Positions 48,260 to 56,310 of a stretch of DNA of 64,000 nucleotides are shown here, piece by piece. Source of the DNA: Paracoccus shanxieyensis. Its GTDB lineage: Bacteria; Pseudomonadota; Alphaproteobacteria; Rhodobacterales; Rhodobacteraceae. The DNA lies in the NCBI RefSeq assembly GCF_009711265.1, contig NZ_WMII01000001.1, positions 124,001-188,000 on the forward strand, written 5' to 3'. Position numbers and translations under genes: made by a program. Each line of letters opens with the position of its first letter. The stretch's first letter is position 1. The notes under the pieces are model-generated. The model had not been told where the DNA came from, made no database searches, and saw only the letters and a list, made by a program, of their open reading frames with translations.

Positions 48260-49684
48260 ATGACCCTGAGATACGCACCGCTCACGGCCGTTGCGGCACT
48301 GTCCCTTGCTGTTGCAGGGGGCGCTGGCGCGCAGGAAAACGGTCTGGCCCCCGGCGTCACGGCGCCAGCGGGCTCCAGCTATCAGAACACGCAGGCCGGG
48401 GAGACGACCCCGGCCCCGGCCCCCGCAACCCCCGAGGCACCCGCTGCCGAGGCACCCGCCCCCGAGGCGCCTGCTGCGGAACCGCAGACCCCGCCCGAGG
48501 CTTCGGGTGGCGGATCCGGTGGCGGGCTTGCGCCGGGCGTGACCGCGCCTGCGGGCTCTAGCTATGGCACAGCCCCCGCGCCAGCCCCGGCCCCCGCGCC
48601 AGCCCCGGCTACCGAGGAACCCGCAGCAGAGCCCGCCGCGCCCGAGGCCCAGCCCGCGCCTGCAGCAGATGCGCCCGCAGCAGAAGCCCCTGCCGAACCT
48701 GCGGCCCCCGAGGCACCTACCGAAGCTGCACCGGCAGCGGAACCTGCGCCGCCCGCACCGCCTGCACCGCCCGAGCCCCCCACGCCTCCGGCGGAACCCG
48801 CAGCGGACGCACCCGCCCCGCCTGCCCCCTCTGAACCGGCAGCCGCAGAACCCGCAGAACCCGAACCCGCAGAACCCGCACCCGCAGCCGACGCGCCCGC
48901 CGAACCCGCAGCAGCCCCCGCCACTGAAGACGGCGCGCATGAAGCTGCCGCAGCCTCGCATGCCGCGCCGCATATCGAGGATGTCTCGTTCAGCTTCGAG
49001 GGGCCCTTCGGCAGCTATGACCAGTTCCAGCTGCAGCGCGGGCTTCAGGTCTATACCGAGGTCTGTTCGGCCTGCCACGGGCTTCGCTATGTGCCCCTGC
49101 GCACACTGGGCGATCCCGGCGGTCCGGGCCTGCCGGAAGATCAGGTGCGGGCTTACGCGGCCAACCTGACCATTCTGGATGCGGAAACCGGCGAGGACCG
49201 CCCCCGCGCGCCCACCGACCACTTCCCCACCATTCTGGACGAGGGCATGGGGCCGGACCTGTCGCTGATGGCCAAGGCCCGCGCGGCCTTCCATGGTCCG
49301 CTGGGCACGGGCATCGCGCAGCTGTTCCGGGGGACCGGCGGGCCGGAATACATCCACGCCCTGCTGGTCGGCTATAACGGCGAAACAAAGGACGAGGCGG
49401 GAAGCACCTTCTATCACAACGCCGCCTTCTCGACCGGCTGGGTCAAGATGCCGCCGCCGCTGTCGGACGGTCAGGTCACCTATGAGGACGGGACCGAGGC
49501 GACGGTGGATCAGATGTCGCGCGATGTCTCGGCCTTCCTGATGTGGACGGCCGAGCCGAAGATGATGGACCGCAAGCAGGTGGGCTTCGTCTCGGTGCTG
49601 TTTCTTGGGGTGCTGGCGGCGCTGCTGTTCATGACCAACAAGAAACTGTGGGCGCCGCATAAAGGCCCGCGCAAACCGGACTGA
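48260..49684 (+). CDS. petC: Cytochrome c1 with very long Ala/Pro/Glu-rich insert
   Basis: A 474-residue subunit. Signal peptide about 1-24. A low-complexity, acidic Ala/Pro/Glu-rich region covers residues 42-238. The c-type heme motif is CSACH (269-273) and the probable axial methionine is in VKMPPPL. A C-terminal anchor (about 444-462, [16 protein letters not shown]) ends in a basic tail. Long acidic extensions of this kind are a Paracoccus feature and are thought to help docking of cytochrome c. Residues 28-41 and 89-102 are the same peptide, [14 protein letters not shown], with different codons. A terminator follows. Confidence 0.97.
   Translation: MTLRYAPLTAVAALSLAVAGGAGAQENGLAPGVTAPAGSSYQNTQAGETTPAPAPATPEAPAAEAPAPEAPAAEPQTPPEASGGGSGGGLAPGVTAPAGSSYGTAPAPAPAPAPAPATEEPAAEPAAPEAQPAPAADAPAAEAPAEPAAPEAPTEAAPAAEPAPPAPPAPPEPPTPPAEPAADAPAPPAPSEPAAAEPAEPEPAEPAPAADAPAEPAAAPATEDGAHEAAAASHAAPHIEDVSFSFEGPFGSYDQFQLQRGLQVYTEVCSACHGLRYVPLRTLGDPGGPGLPEDQVRAYAANLTILDAETGEDRPRAPTDHFPTILDEGMGPDLSLMAKARAAFHGPLGTGIAQLFRGTGGPEYIHALLVGYNGETKDEAGSTFYHNAAFSTGWVKMPPPLSDGQVTYEDGTEATVDQMSRDVSAFLMWTAEPKMMDRKQVGFVSVLFLGVLAALLFMTNKKLWAPHKGPRKPD
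48341..48565 (+). repeat. Duplicated peptide unit in cytochrome c1 (48341-48382 and 48524-48565)
   Basis: Both copies encode [14 protein letters not shown] but differ at many third codon positions, so the duplication is old and the peptide is conserved. The second copy is preceded by a Gly/Ser stretch. Confidence 0.85.
48575..48610 (+). repeat. Tandem 18-bp repeat in the cytochrome c1 insert
   Basis: Two adjacent units, CCCGCGCCAGCCCCGGCC and the same with one last-base change, encode an Ala/Pro stretch. Slippage at such repeats would explain length variation of this insert. Confidence 0.8.
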
Positions 49685-49706
49685 CGCAAGCCCGTCCGGA
49701 TCAGTG

Positions 49707-49734
49707 AAAGGCGCGTCGGACCGGCGCGCCTTTT
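49707..49734 (+). terminator. Intrinsic terminator after petABC
   Basis: AAAGGCGCG (49707-49715) pairs with CGCGCCTTT (49725-49733); TTTT follows directly. It lies 23 bases past the petC stop. Confidence 0.85.
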
Positions 49735-49800
49735 GAGTCCGGCCGCTCTGGACAATGGCGGTGCGGCACGCTCAGGATGCGCGCGACCAAGGGGGGCGGC

Positions 49801-50676
49801 ATGACCATCTATAATCTCGGCTCGATCAATATCGACCATGTGTATCGTTTGGCGGCGCTGCCCAAGGCGGGCGAGACGCTGCATTCGCGCGGGCTTTCGC
49901 TGGGCATGGGCGGCAAGGGGTCGAACCAGTCGATTGCGGCGGCGCGGGCCGGGGCGCAGGTCGTGCATCTGGGCGCTGTCGGCCAAGCCGATGACTGGGT
50001 GATCGACCGGCTGCGGCAGGCGGGGGTGCAGACCGACCGGATCGCCCGGCGGACCGATCAGCCGACCGGACATGCGATCATCCTTGTCGATCAGGACGCC
50101 GAAAACTGCATCGTCATTCATGGCGGCGCGAATACCGCGCTGCCCGACGAACTGGTGACGCGCGACATGGCCCGGATCGGGCCGGGCGACATCCTGCTGA
50201 TCCAGAATGAGACGAACCTTCAGGCCGAGGCCGCCGCACAGGCGCGCGCGGCGGGGGCCACCGTGATCTATTCCGCCGCCCCCTTCCAGATCGAGGCGCT
50301 GCGGGCCGTGCTGCCCCATGTCTCGATCCTGGCGGTGAATGAGGGCGAGGCGCGCGAGACCTTTGCCACATTTGGCGAGGATCTGCCCGTTCAGGGCCTG
50401 CTGATCACGCGCGGCGCGCAGGGCGCGGAATATCGCGACCTGACCACCGGCACGCGGCACCATCAGCCCGCCTTCCCGGTACAGGCGCAGGACACGACCG
50501 GCGCGGGCGATTGCTTTGCGGGCTGGTTCGCCGCCGGATTGTCGCGGGGCGAGGACGCGCCGACCGCGCTGCGCCATGCCGCCGCCGCCGCCGCCTTGCA
50601 GGTGACGCGCCCGGGTGCGGGCGATGCCATGCCCGACCGGGCCGAGGTCATGGCATTTCTGTCCGATCACGGCTGA
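49801..50676 (+). CDS. PfkB/ribokinase-family sugar kinase
   Basis: A 291-residue kinase. The N-terminal part has the substrate GG motif (GMGGKGSNQSIAAARAG, about 37-53), and the C-terminal DTTGAGDCFAGWFAAGL (about 235-251) carries the catalytic Asp and anion hole. It resembles ribokinase in order and length. Ribose is a likely, not proven, substrate: no transport or isomerase genes lie next to it. An AAGGGGGG site precedes ATG 49801. Confidence 0.88.
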   Translation: MTIYNLGSINIDHVYRLAALPKAGETLHSRGLSLGMGGKGSNQSIAAARAGAQVVHLGAVGQADDWVIDRLRQAGVQTDRIARRTDQPTGHAIILVDQDAENCIVIHGGANTALPDELVTRDMARIGPGDILLIQNETNLQAEAAAQARAAGATVIYSAAPFQIEALRAVLPHVSILAVNEGEARETFATFGEDLPVQGLLITRGAQGAEYRDLTTGTRHHQPAFPVQAQDTTGAGDCFAGWFAAGLSRGEDAPTALRHAAAAAALQVTRPGAGDAMPDRAEVMAFLSDHG

Positions 50677-50715
50677 CGCTTGCCGCGCGCCCTGTCAGAC
50701 CCTATCTGAACAAGC

Positions 50716-51516
50716 ATGAAAATCCCGTTTCTGAACCGCCCCGCCACCGTCTCGGTCCTGCGCCTGCAGGGTGCCATCGGCATGTCCTCACGCGGGGGGG
50801 GCGGCCTGTCCGATGCCGCCATCGCGCCCGTGATGGAACGCGCGTTCAAGCGCAGAAAGCCGGTCGCGGTGGCGCTGGTGGTGAATTCGCCCGGCGGCTC
50901 TCCGGTGCAGTCCAGCCTGATCGGCGCGCGCATCCGCCGCCTGTCGCAGGAACATGACGTGCCCGTCCATGCCTTTGTCGAGGATGTGGCGGCCTCGGGC
51001 GGCTATTGGCTGGCCTCCAGCGCCGATTACATCTGGGCGGATGAAAGCTCGGTCCTTGGCTCGATCGGTGTGATCGCGGCGGGCTTTGGCTTTTCCGACC
51101 TGATCGGGCGGTACGGGATCGAACGGCGCGTGCATACGGCCGGGCAGTCGAAATCCATGCTGGACCCGTTCCGCCCGGAAAAGCCCGAGGATGTCGAACG
51201 GCTGCAGCGCCTGCTTGAACCCATCCATGAGGCGTTCAAGGCCCAGATCCGCGCCCGTCGCGGCAACCGGCTGCCGCAGGACCGCGATCTGTTCACCGGC
51301 GAGATCTGGACCGGCAGGCAGGCGGTCGAACTTGGGCTGGCCGATGGCATCGCCCATCTGGTCCCCAAGATGCGCGAGCTTTACGGCAAGGACATCCGTT
51401 TTCAGAGCTATGGCCAGAAAACCTCGTTGCTGCGCCGTTTCGGGCTGTCGGCGGATGAGGTGGTGGACAGCCTGCAGGAACGCGCGGCCTTTTCGCGCTT
51501 CGGGGCGGGCGGCTGA
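50716..51516 (+). CDS. S49-family (SppA-like) serine peptidase
   Basis: A 266-residue short SppA-type peptidase. The nucleophile is in VAASGGYWLASSADY and the candidate catalytic lysine in GQSKSMLDPFRP. LVVNSPGGSPVQSS forms the oxyanion-region loop. Unlike signal-peptide peptidase A of E. coli it has a single S49 repeat. It lacks a clear membrane anchor, so it may be peripheral at the inner face of the membrane. Its stop shares one base with the start of a 36-residue membrane protein, hinting at a joint function. Confidence 0.88.
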   Translation: MKIPFLNRPATVSVLRLQGAIGMSSRGGGGLSDAAIAPVMERAFKRRKPVAVALVVNSPGGSPVQSSLIGARIRRLSQEHDVPVHAFVEDVAASGGYWLASSADYIWADESSVLGSIGVIAAGFGFSDLIGRYGIERRVHTAGQSKSMLDPFRPEKPEDVERLQRLLEPIHEAFKAQIRARRGNRLPQDRDLFTGEIWTGRQAVELGLADGIAHLVPKMRELYGKDIRFQSYGQKTSLLRRFGLSADEVVDSLQERAAFSRFGAGG

Positions 51517-51626
51517 TGATCAAGACCGTCATCCTTTGCCTGCTGATCCTGATCGCTTTGGCGCTGGTCGCCGGTCCCGGTTTCCGCAAGCTGATCGCCA
51601 AAATTCTGGGCATTCGCTGGCCATGA
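51516..51626 (+). CDS. 36-residue hydrophobic membrane protein
   Basis: This small ORF has one transmembrane segment (about residues 4-20) followed by a basic tail ending FRKLIAKILGIRWP. The ATG overlaps the peptidase stop (TGATG), and its own stop overlaps the SDR start (ATGA), so it is almost certainly translated as part of an operon. I do not recognise a family. It might serve as a membrane tether or substrate for the S49 peptidase upstream; that is only a guess. Confidence 0.65.
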   Translation: MIKTVILCLLILIALALVAGPGFRKLIAKILGIRWP

Positions 51627-52393
51627 CGGCGCTGGTCACGGGCGGCGCGCGGCGTTTGGGCCGCGCCATGGTGCTGGAGCTGGCGCGGCGCGGTCACGAC
51701 GTGGCGATTCATTGCAACGACTCGCGCGCCGAGGCCGAGGCGGTCGCGACCGAGGCCCGCGCCCTTGGCGTCAAGGCGCAGGTCTTTGCCGCCGATCTGC
51801 TGGACGCGGACGCGACCGAGGCGCTGCTGCCGCAGGTCACCGCCGCCATGGGGCCGCTGTCGGTGCTGATCAACAATGCCTCGGTCTTTGAACATGACGA
51901 CATCCGCAGCGCGACCCGTGACAGCTGGAACCGGCATGTCGACAGCAATCTGCGCTCGCCTTTCGTGCTGACACAAGCCTTTGCCGCGCAGGCCGCGCCC
52001 GCCGACCGCCGCACCGCAGAGCCTGTGGCGCAGGCGCAGGTCATCAACATGATCGACCAGCGCGTGCTGAAGCCCACGCCCGAATTCATGACCTATGCCA
52101 TGGCCAAGGCCGCGCTGTGGTGGCTGACCCAGACCACGGCGCAGGCGCTGGCCCCCGATATCCGCGTCAATGCCATCGGCCCCGGTCCCACCTTGCAGGG
52201 TGGCCGCCAAAGCCAGATGCATTTTGCCCAGCAGCGCAGCGCCACATTGCTGCAACGCGGGGCCGATCCCGACGATATCTGCGCGGCCTTGGCCTATCTT
52301 TTACAGGCCAAATCCGTGACCGGGCAGTTGATCTGCGTCGATGGCGGCCAGCATCTGGGATGGCAGACACCGGATGCGGTGGGCGTTGAATAG
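51623..52393 (+). CDS. Short-chain dehydrogenase/reductase
   Basis: A 256-residue classical SDR. TALVTGGARRLGRAMVLELARRG holds the NADPH site (TGGxxxLG), LINNASVFE the NNA motif, and YAMAKAALWWL the Y-x3-K catalytic pair with the MID(Q) segment at the serine position. The arginine in GGARRLG and following charged residues favour NADPH. It resembles pteridine-reductase/FolM-type SDRs, but that is a tentative idea. Last gene of the peptidase/small-protein operon. Confidence 0.87.
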   Translation: MTALVTGGARRLGRAMVLELARRGHDVAIHCNDSRAEAEAVATEARALGVKAQVFAADLLDADATEALLPQVTAAMGPLSVLINNASVFEHDDIRSATRDSWNRHVDSNLRSPFVLTQAFAAQAAPADRRTAEPVAQAQVINMIDQRVLKPTPEFMTYAMAKAALWWLTQTTAQALAPDIRVNAIGPGPTLQGGRQSQMHFAQQRSATLLQRGADPDDICAALAYLLQAKSVTGQLICVDGGQHLGWQTPDAVGVE

Positions 52394-52446
52394 GCAAAGC
52401 ACCGCGAAGTTGTCCACCTTGCCAAAGGCCGTCGCAATTCATTCAC

Positions 52447-52695
52447 GATTCTGCCAGCAAATTCATGGCATTGTTACGAAGATAAAAAATATCCAGCAAA
52501 AACAACACCCTGAAATATTGCGCAAAATTTAAGCAGGTTAACAGAACCCCAATAAACGCTCGCATTCGCGTATCGTCCCAACAGGAGACTCACAGAGTTA
52601 TCCACAGATTCCGTGGAAAGGATTCATCTTGATCTCGACCCCGGAAACTTGCAGCCGCCGACCAGAATCAGAACCCGACAGACCATGACCGATTC
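52447..52695. promoter_or_regulatory. GANTC (CcrM) cluster upstream of uvrC
   Basis: Five GANTC sites lie at 52447, 52607, 52621, 52665 and 52691 (first bases); four fall within 89 bases. GANTC is the target of the cell-cycle methyltransferase CcrM and is normally rare in GC-rich alphaproteobacterial DNA. The AT-rich intergenic stretch 52430-52560 lies within it. The cluster suggests methylation-sensitive transcription. Confidence 0.6.
52598..52606 (+). promoter_or_regulatory. Perfect DnaA box abutting a GANTC site
   Basis: TTATCCACA, the consensus DnaA box, is followed directly by GATTC (52607-52611). An eight-of-nine match, TTGTCCACC, lies at 52410-52418. DnaA may regulate the uvrC promoter; a single good box is not enough to call an origin. 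Confidence 0.6.
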
Positions 52696-54553
52696 GCCCC
52701 GACCGACCCCGCCAAAGACCGGGCACGCCCTGATCCAGGATTACCTGAAAACCCTCGACGGCTCGCCGGGGGTGTATCGGATGCTGGATGCGCAGGGGGC
52801 GGTTTTGTATGTCGGCAAGGCGCGGAACCTGAAGGCGCGGGTGTCGAATTACGCGCGCGGCAGCGGCCATTCGGGGCGGATCGCGCGGATGATCCGCGAA
52901 ACCTGCTCGATGATGTTTCTGACCACGCGCACGGAAACCGAGGCGCTGCTTTTGGAGCAGAACCTGATCAAGCAGCTGAAGCCGCGTTACAACGTGCTGC
53001 TGCGGGACGACAAAAGCTTTCCGAACATTCTGGTGGCCAAGTCGCATCCCTTTGCGCAGATCAAGAAGCATCGCGGCGCGAAATCGGAAAAGGGCGATTA
53101 TTACGGCCCCTTTGCCAGCGCGGGCGCCGTAAACCGGACGCTGAACCAGTTGCAGCGGGTGTTTCTGCTGCGCTCATGCACGGATTCCACCTTCTCCAGC
53201 CGGACGCGGCCCTGTCTGCTGTTCCAGATCAAGCGGTGCAGCGCGCCCTGTGTCGGGCGGATCGAACAGGCGGATTACAACGCGCTGGTCGGCGATGCCG
53301 AGCGGTTCCTGCAAGGGAAATCCACCGCCGTGCAGGCCAATCTGGCCACCGAAATGGCCGAAGCCGCGCAGGCGATGGAATATGAACGCGCCGCCGCTTT
53401 GCGCGACCGCATCAAGGCGCTGACCGCCGTGCAGTCGGTGCAGGCCATCAACCCGCGCGGCGTTCCCGAGGCCGATGTGATCGCCCTGCACATGGAGGGC
53501 GGGCAGGCCTGCGTGCAGGTCTTCTTCATCCGCGGCAATCAAAGCTGGGGCAACCGCGACTTTTACCCCAAGCTGAACGGCGTCGAATCCGCCGATGAGG
53601 TGATGCAGGCCTTTCTGGTGCAATTCTATGACGGCAAGGTGCCGCCGCGCATGATCCTGCTGTCGCATGGCATCGAAGACCCCGACCTGATGACCGACGC
53701 ACTGTCAGCCAAGGCCGGGCGCAAGGTGGTGCTGGGCGTGCCTCAGCGCGGCGAAAAGGCCGAGTTGGTGGACAATGCCCTGCGCAATGCCCGCGAAAGT
53801 CTGGCCCGTCGCATGTCGGAAAGTGCGGCGCAGATCCGGCTGCTGGAAGGTCTGGCCGAGGCCTTCGATCTGCCCGGCCCGCCGCAGCGCATCGAGGTCT
53901 ATGACAACAGCCACATTCAGGGCGCGGCGGCGGTCGGCGGCATGGTCGTCGCCGGTCCCGAGGGCTGGATCAAAAGCCAGTATCGCAAGTTCAACATCAA
54001 GGGCACCGAGATCACGCCGGGCGACGATTTCGGCATGATGAAAGAGGTGCTGACCCGCCGCTTCCAGCGTCTGCTGAAGGAAGATCCCGACCGCCAGACC
54101 GACACATGGCCCGACCTGCTGCTGATCGACGGCGGCGCGGGTCAGGTCAGCGCGGTGCATGAGATCATGGCCGAGCTGGGCGTCGAGGACATCCCGATGA
54201 TCGGCGTCGCCAAGGGTCAGGACCGCGACCACGGCAAAGAGGAATTCCACCGCCCCGGCAGCCGCCCCTTTGCCCTGCGCATGAACGACCCGGTGCTGTA
54301 TTTCATCCAGCGCCTGCGCGATGAGGCGCATCGCTGGGCCATCGGCACGCATCGCGCGCGGCGCACCAAGCAGACCATGGCCAACCCCCTGGACGAAATC
54401 ACCGGCATCGGCGCTGCCCGCAAACGCGCGCTGCTGGCACATTTCGGCAGCGCCAAGGCCGTCTCGCGCGCCGGGCTGGCCGATCTGACCGCCGTGGACG
54501 GCATCAGCGAATCCATCGCACAGAAGATCGTGGATCATTTTCACAAAAGCTAA
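52685..54553 (+). CDS. uvrC: Excinuclease ABC subunit C
   Basis: A 622-residue nucleotide-excision-repair endonuclease. N-terminal GIY-YIG nuclease ([20 protein letters not shown]; 3' incision), a UVR segment ([15 protein letters not shown]), the RNase H-like nuclease domain with [17 protein letters not shown] and [11 protein letters not shown] (5' incision), and C-terminal HhH motifs ([18 protein letters not shown]). It cuts both sides of a lesion bound by UvrAB. The start at 52685 is chosen because the domain begins soon after and no strong site precedes an earlier codon. Upstream DNA has a DnaA box and five GANTC sites. Confidence 0.97.
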   Translation: MTDSPRPTPPKTGHALIQDYLKTLDGSPGVYRMLDAQGAVLYVGKARNLKARVSNYARGSGHSGRIARMIRETCSMMFLTTRTETEALLLEQNLIKQLKPRYNVLLRDDKSFPNILVAKSHPFAQIKKHRGAKSEKGDYYGPFASAGAVNRTLNQLQRVFLLRSCTDSTFSSRTRPCLLFQIKRCSAPCVGRIEQADYNALVGDAERFLQGKSTAVQANLATEMAEAAQAMEYERAAALRDRIKALTAVQSVQAINPRGVPEADVIALHMEGGQACVQVFFIRGNQSWGNRDFYPKLNGVESADEVMQAFLVQFYDGKVPPRMILLSHGIEDPDLMTDALSAKAGRKVVLGVPQRGEKAELVDNALRNARESLARRMSESAAQIRLLEGLAEAFDLPGPPQRIEVYDNSHIQGAAAVGGMVVAGPEGWIKSQYRKFNIKGTEITPGDDFGMMKEVLTRRFQRLLKEDPDRQTDTWPDLLLIDGGAGQVSAVHEIMAELGVEDIPMIGVAKGQDRDHGKEEFHRPGSRPFALRMNDPVLYFIQRLRDEAHRWAIGTHRARRTKQTMANPLDEITGIGAARKRALLAHFGSAKAVSRAGLADLTAVDGISESIAQKIVDHFHKS

Positions 54554-54569
54554 GCCGCACACGCGCGCG

Positions 54570-54599
54570 TTGTGACGGCCGTTCGTTCTTGTTATGTTC
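54570..54599 (+). promoter_or_regulatory. SOS promoter with perfect LexA box
   Basis: GTTC-TTGTTAT-GTTC (54585-54599) exactly matches the alphaproteobacterial LexA box GTTC-N7-GTTC. A promoter TTGTGA (54570-54575), 18-base spacer, TATGTT (54594-54599) overlaps it, so LexA would block polymerase. Predicted transcription starts about at the ATG (54605), so the mRNA may be leaderless. Confidence 0.75.
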
Positions 54600-54604
54600 T
54601 AATC

Positions 54605-55504
54605 ATGCGGTGGAAGAATCGAAACATCCGGGCGGTTGCGGACATGATCTGCGGCAATGTCGATCACTTCCCCTACCGGACGGGGCGGCTGATCTCTGAG
54701 TTTTTCGAGGATTGCGGGCTGAGCCTGCGGCATGACGGCTCGACCCGGCGGGATTGGGTGGCGCGCAGGCTGCACGAGATCCTGTCCGTGCAACATCAGC
54801 CCGACATCTTGCCCGTGGTGTTTCAAAGCGTGCTTTCCAATCTGCTGGACCGGTCCGAGGCGCAGCCCGGTGATCCCACCCGGCAAAAGGCGCTTGCCGT
54901 GCTGAATGCGGTGCTGAATGCCGAAGGCTGGCTGGCCTTTGCCGATCCTCAGGGCGGGCTGCATTTGCACCGCCTGCCCGCTGCCCGAAACGGCGCCGAT
55001 GCCGCGCAACTGGCGCTGTATCTGGATCGGTGTTCCGAAGACGAATTCCTTCAGAATCTGCTGCTGCCGGTGTTTCGCTGCCTTGGCTTTCAGCGCGTGA
55101 CCGTCGCCGGGCATCGCGACAAGGCGCTGGAATATGGCAAGGATGTCTGGATGAAATTCGTGCTGCCGACGCAGCATGTGCTGTATTTCGGCATTCAGGC
55201 CAAAAAGGGCCGGATCGACGCGGCTGGCCGCAGCGCGCGCGGTGCCTCGAATATCGCCGAGATCCTGAATCAGGCGCTGATGATGCTGGGACACGAGATC
55301 TTTGATCCGGAACTGAACCGCCGCGTGCTGGTCGATCATGCCTTTGTCGTCGCCGGGGGCGAGATCACCAAGCAGGCCCGCAACTGGCTGGGCGAGCGGC
55401 TGGACGCCTCGCGCCGCTCGCAGCTGATGTTCATCGCACGCGAGGATATCCTTGCGCTCTGCGCCGCGACCCGGATGCCCACGCCCCAAAGGGACGCGGG
55501 CTAA
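54605..55504 (+). CDS. SOS-controlled AbiJ-like/PD-(D/E)XK nuclease-like protein
   Basis: A 299-residue protein with no family I can name with certainty. Residues about 5-60 (NIRAVADMICG, FPYRTGRLISEFFEDCGL, RHDGSTRRDWVARRL) resemble the N-terminal domains of AbiJ-type abortive-infection proteins. Residues about 142-205 look like a PD-(D/E)XK core: an acidic residue at 145-147 (SEDEF), D180 in EYGKDVW, and Q198-x-K200 in GIQAKKG, the Mrr-like variant. The C-terminal 80 residues are unassigned. A perfect LexA box ends five bases before the ATG; no ribosome site is seen. It follows uvrC by 51 bases, and base composition is like that of its neighbours. A damage-induced nuclease is likely; defence is inferred. 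Confidence 0.7.
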   Translation: MRWKNRNIRAVADMICGNVDHFPYRTGRLISEFFEDCGLSLRHDGSTRRDWVARRLHEILSVQHQPDILPVVFQSVLSNLLDRSEAQPGDPTRQKALAVLNAVLNAEGWLAFADPQGGLHLHRLPAARNGADAAQLALYLDRCSEDEFLQNLLLPVFRCLGFQRVTVAGHRDKALEYGKDVWMKFVLPTQHVLYFGIQAKKGRIDAAGRSARGASNIAEILNQALMMLGHEIFDPELNRRVLVDHAFVVAGGEITKQARNWLGERLDASRRSQLMFIAREDILALCAATRMPTPQRDAG

Positions 55505-55510
55505 GGCGCA

Positions 55511-56194
55511 TCAATGCGCGATCATCTCATCGACGATCTGCGCGCCGGTCAGTTGCGCGGGGTAATAGGTCGGCCAGTTGGTCAGCTCATTCAGCAGCGC
55601 ATCGCTGTCATCGCCCCAATAGATGTGAAAATGCCATGCCTTGCCCGGCGCGATGCCGTGATCGCTGAACTGGATGAAGGCCGGGGCCTCGGCATCTCCG
55701 GCGGTTTTGCGAAAGATGAAGCGCACGCCGCGATTGCCCTTGGCATAGGTCAGGATCTTGTAGCCATCGGCGCGATAGGTGCCGGTGGCCGTGTCGTCGC
55801 CCTTGTGGAAGGTCACCTGATCGCCGTGGATGGCAATGCTGTGGACATCGGTTTTATAGCCCGTGTCGTAATAGGCGCGGTAATCCTGCGCGGTCTTGTC
55901 GCCGGTTTCCGCCTTGTGGGCCATCACCGGATCCAACGTGCCGTCCTGCAGCAGCGGATAGACCGATTGCCAGTCGCCCTGATAATCCGACAGCGGGCGG
56001 TCCTTGACCTGATCATCCTTGAAATAACCGGCATAGATCTGCGGATCGACCTGCGCGTGGTCGTGATCGTGGTCATGTGCGTGATCGTGGCCATGGTCAT
56101 GATTATGGTCATGCGTCTGGGAATTCTGCGCCAGCGCCGGTCCCGTGATCAGCATGGATGTGCCCAGCAGCAGCGCCGCAAGATGTCGTCCCAT
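55511..56194 (-). CDS. zinT: ZinT-family periplasmic zinc-binding protein
   Basis: A 227-residue secreted protein. Signal peptide to about ALA. Next comes a His/Asp-rich stretch (HDHNHDHGHDHAHDHDHDH), then the ZinT lipocalin-like domain with YAGYFKDDQVKDRPLSDYQGDWQSVYPLL, YKTDVHSIAIHGDQVTFHKG and HFHIYWGDD, whose histidines bind zinc. It scavenges zinc in the periplasm and may hand it to ZnuA. I start at 56194 because GAGG lies six bases before that ATG; 56206 is an alternative. A strong Zur box lies 15 bases upstream. It is convergent with the AbiJ-like gene. Confidence 0.93.
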   Translation of the reverse strand: MGRHLAALLLGTSMLITGPALAQNSQTHDHNHDHGHDHAHDHDHDHAQVDPQIYAGYFKDDQVKDRPLSDYQGDWQSVYPLLQDGTLDPVMAHKAETGDKTAQDYRAYYDTGYKTDVHSIAIHGDQVTFHKGDDTATGTYRADGYKILTYAKGNRGVRFIFRKTAGDAEAPAFIQFSDHGIAPGKAWHFHIYWGDDSDALLNELTNWPTYYPAQLTGAQIVDEMIAH

Positions 56195-56208
56195 CGTCAT
56201 CCTCATGT

Positions 56209-56227
56209 AATGTTATAATATTGCATT
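56209..56227 (-). promoter_or_regulatory. Zur box upstream of zinT
   Basis: AATGTTATAATATTGCATT matches 17 of 19 positions of a perfectly symmetrical zinc-uptake-regulator palindrome (AATGTTATA-WT-ATAACATT type). It lies 15 bases before zinT. Zinc starvation should derepress the gene. It is 84 bases from the divergent pgsA start and may also touch its promoter. Confidence 0.8.
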
Positions 56228-56310
56228 TTCTGATAACCTTGCCGCCGGATGATGGCAATAGGATGCGCGCCCTCTTTCTTCTGCGGCGGCAAAGTCCTAG
56301 ATTGCGCGTC

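Noticed and set aside
48341..48980. CRISPR-like or satellite array
   Set aside because: Repeats are in frame, encode Ala/Pro/Glu, and lack unique spacers of constant length.
52525..52541. Second CtrA site before uvrC
   Set aside because: TTAA-N5-TTAA has the wrong spacing (seven bases are needed).
52394..52684. Chromosome replication origin
   Set aside because: Only one perfect DnaA box and one near match, and no dnaA, parAB or hemE neighbour. Kept as a regulatory cluster instead.
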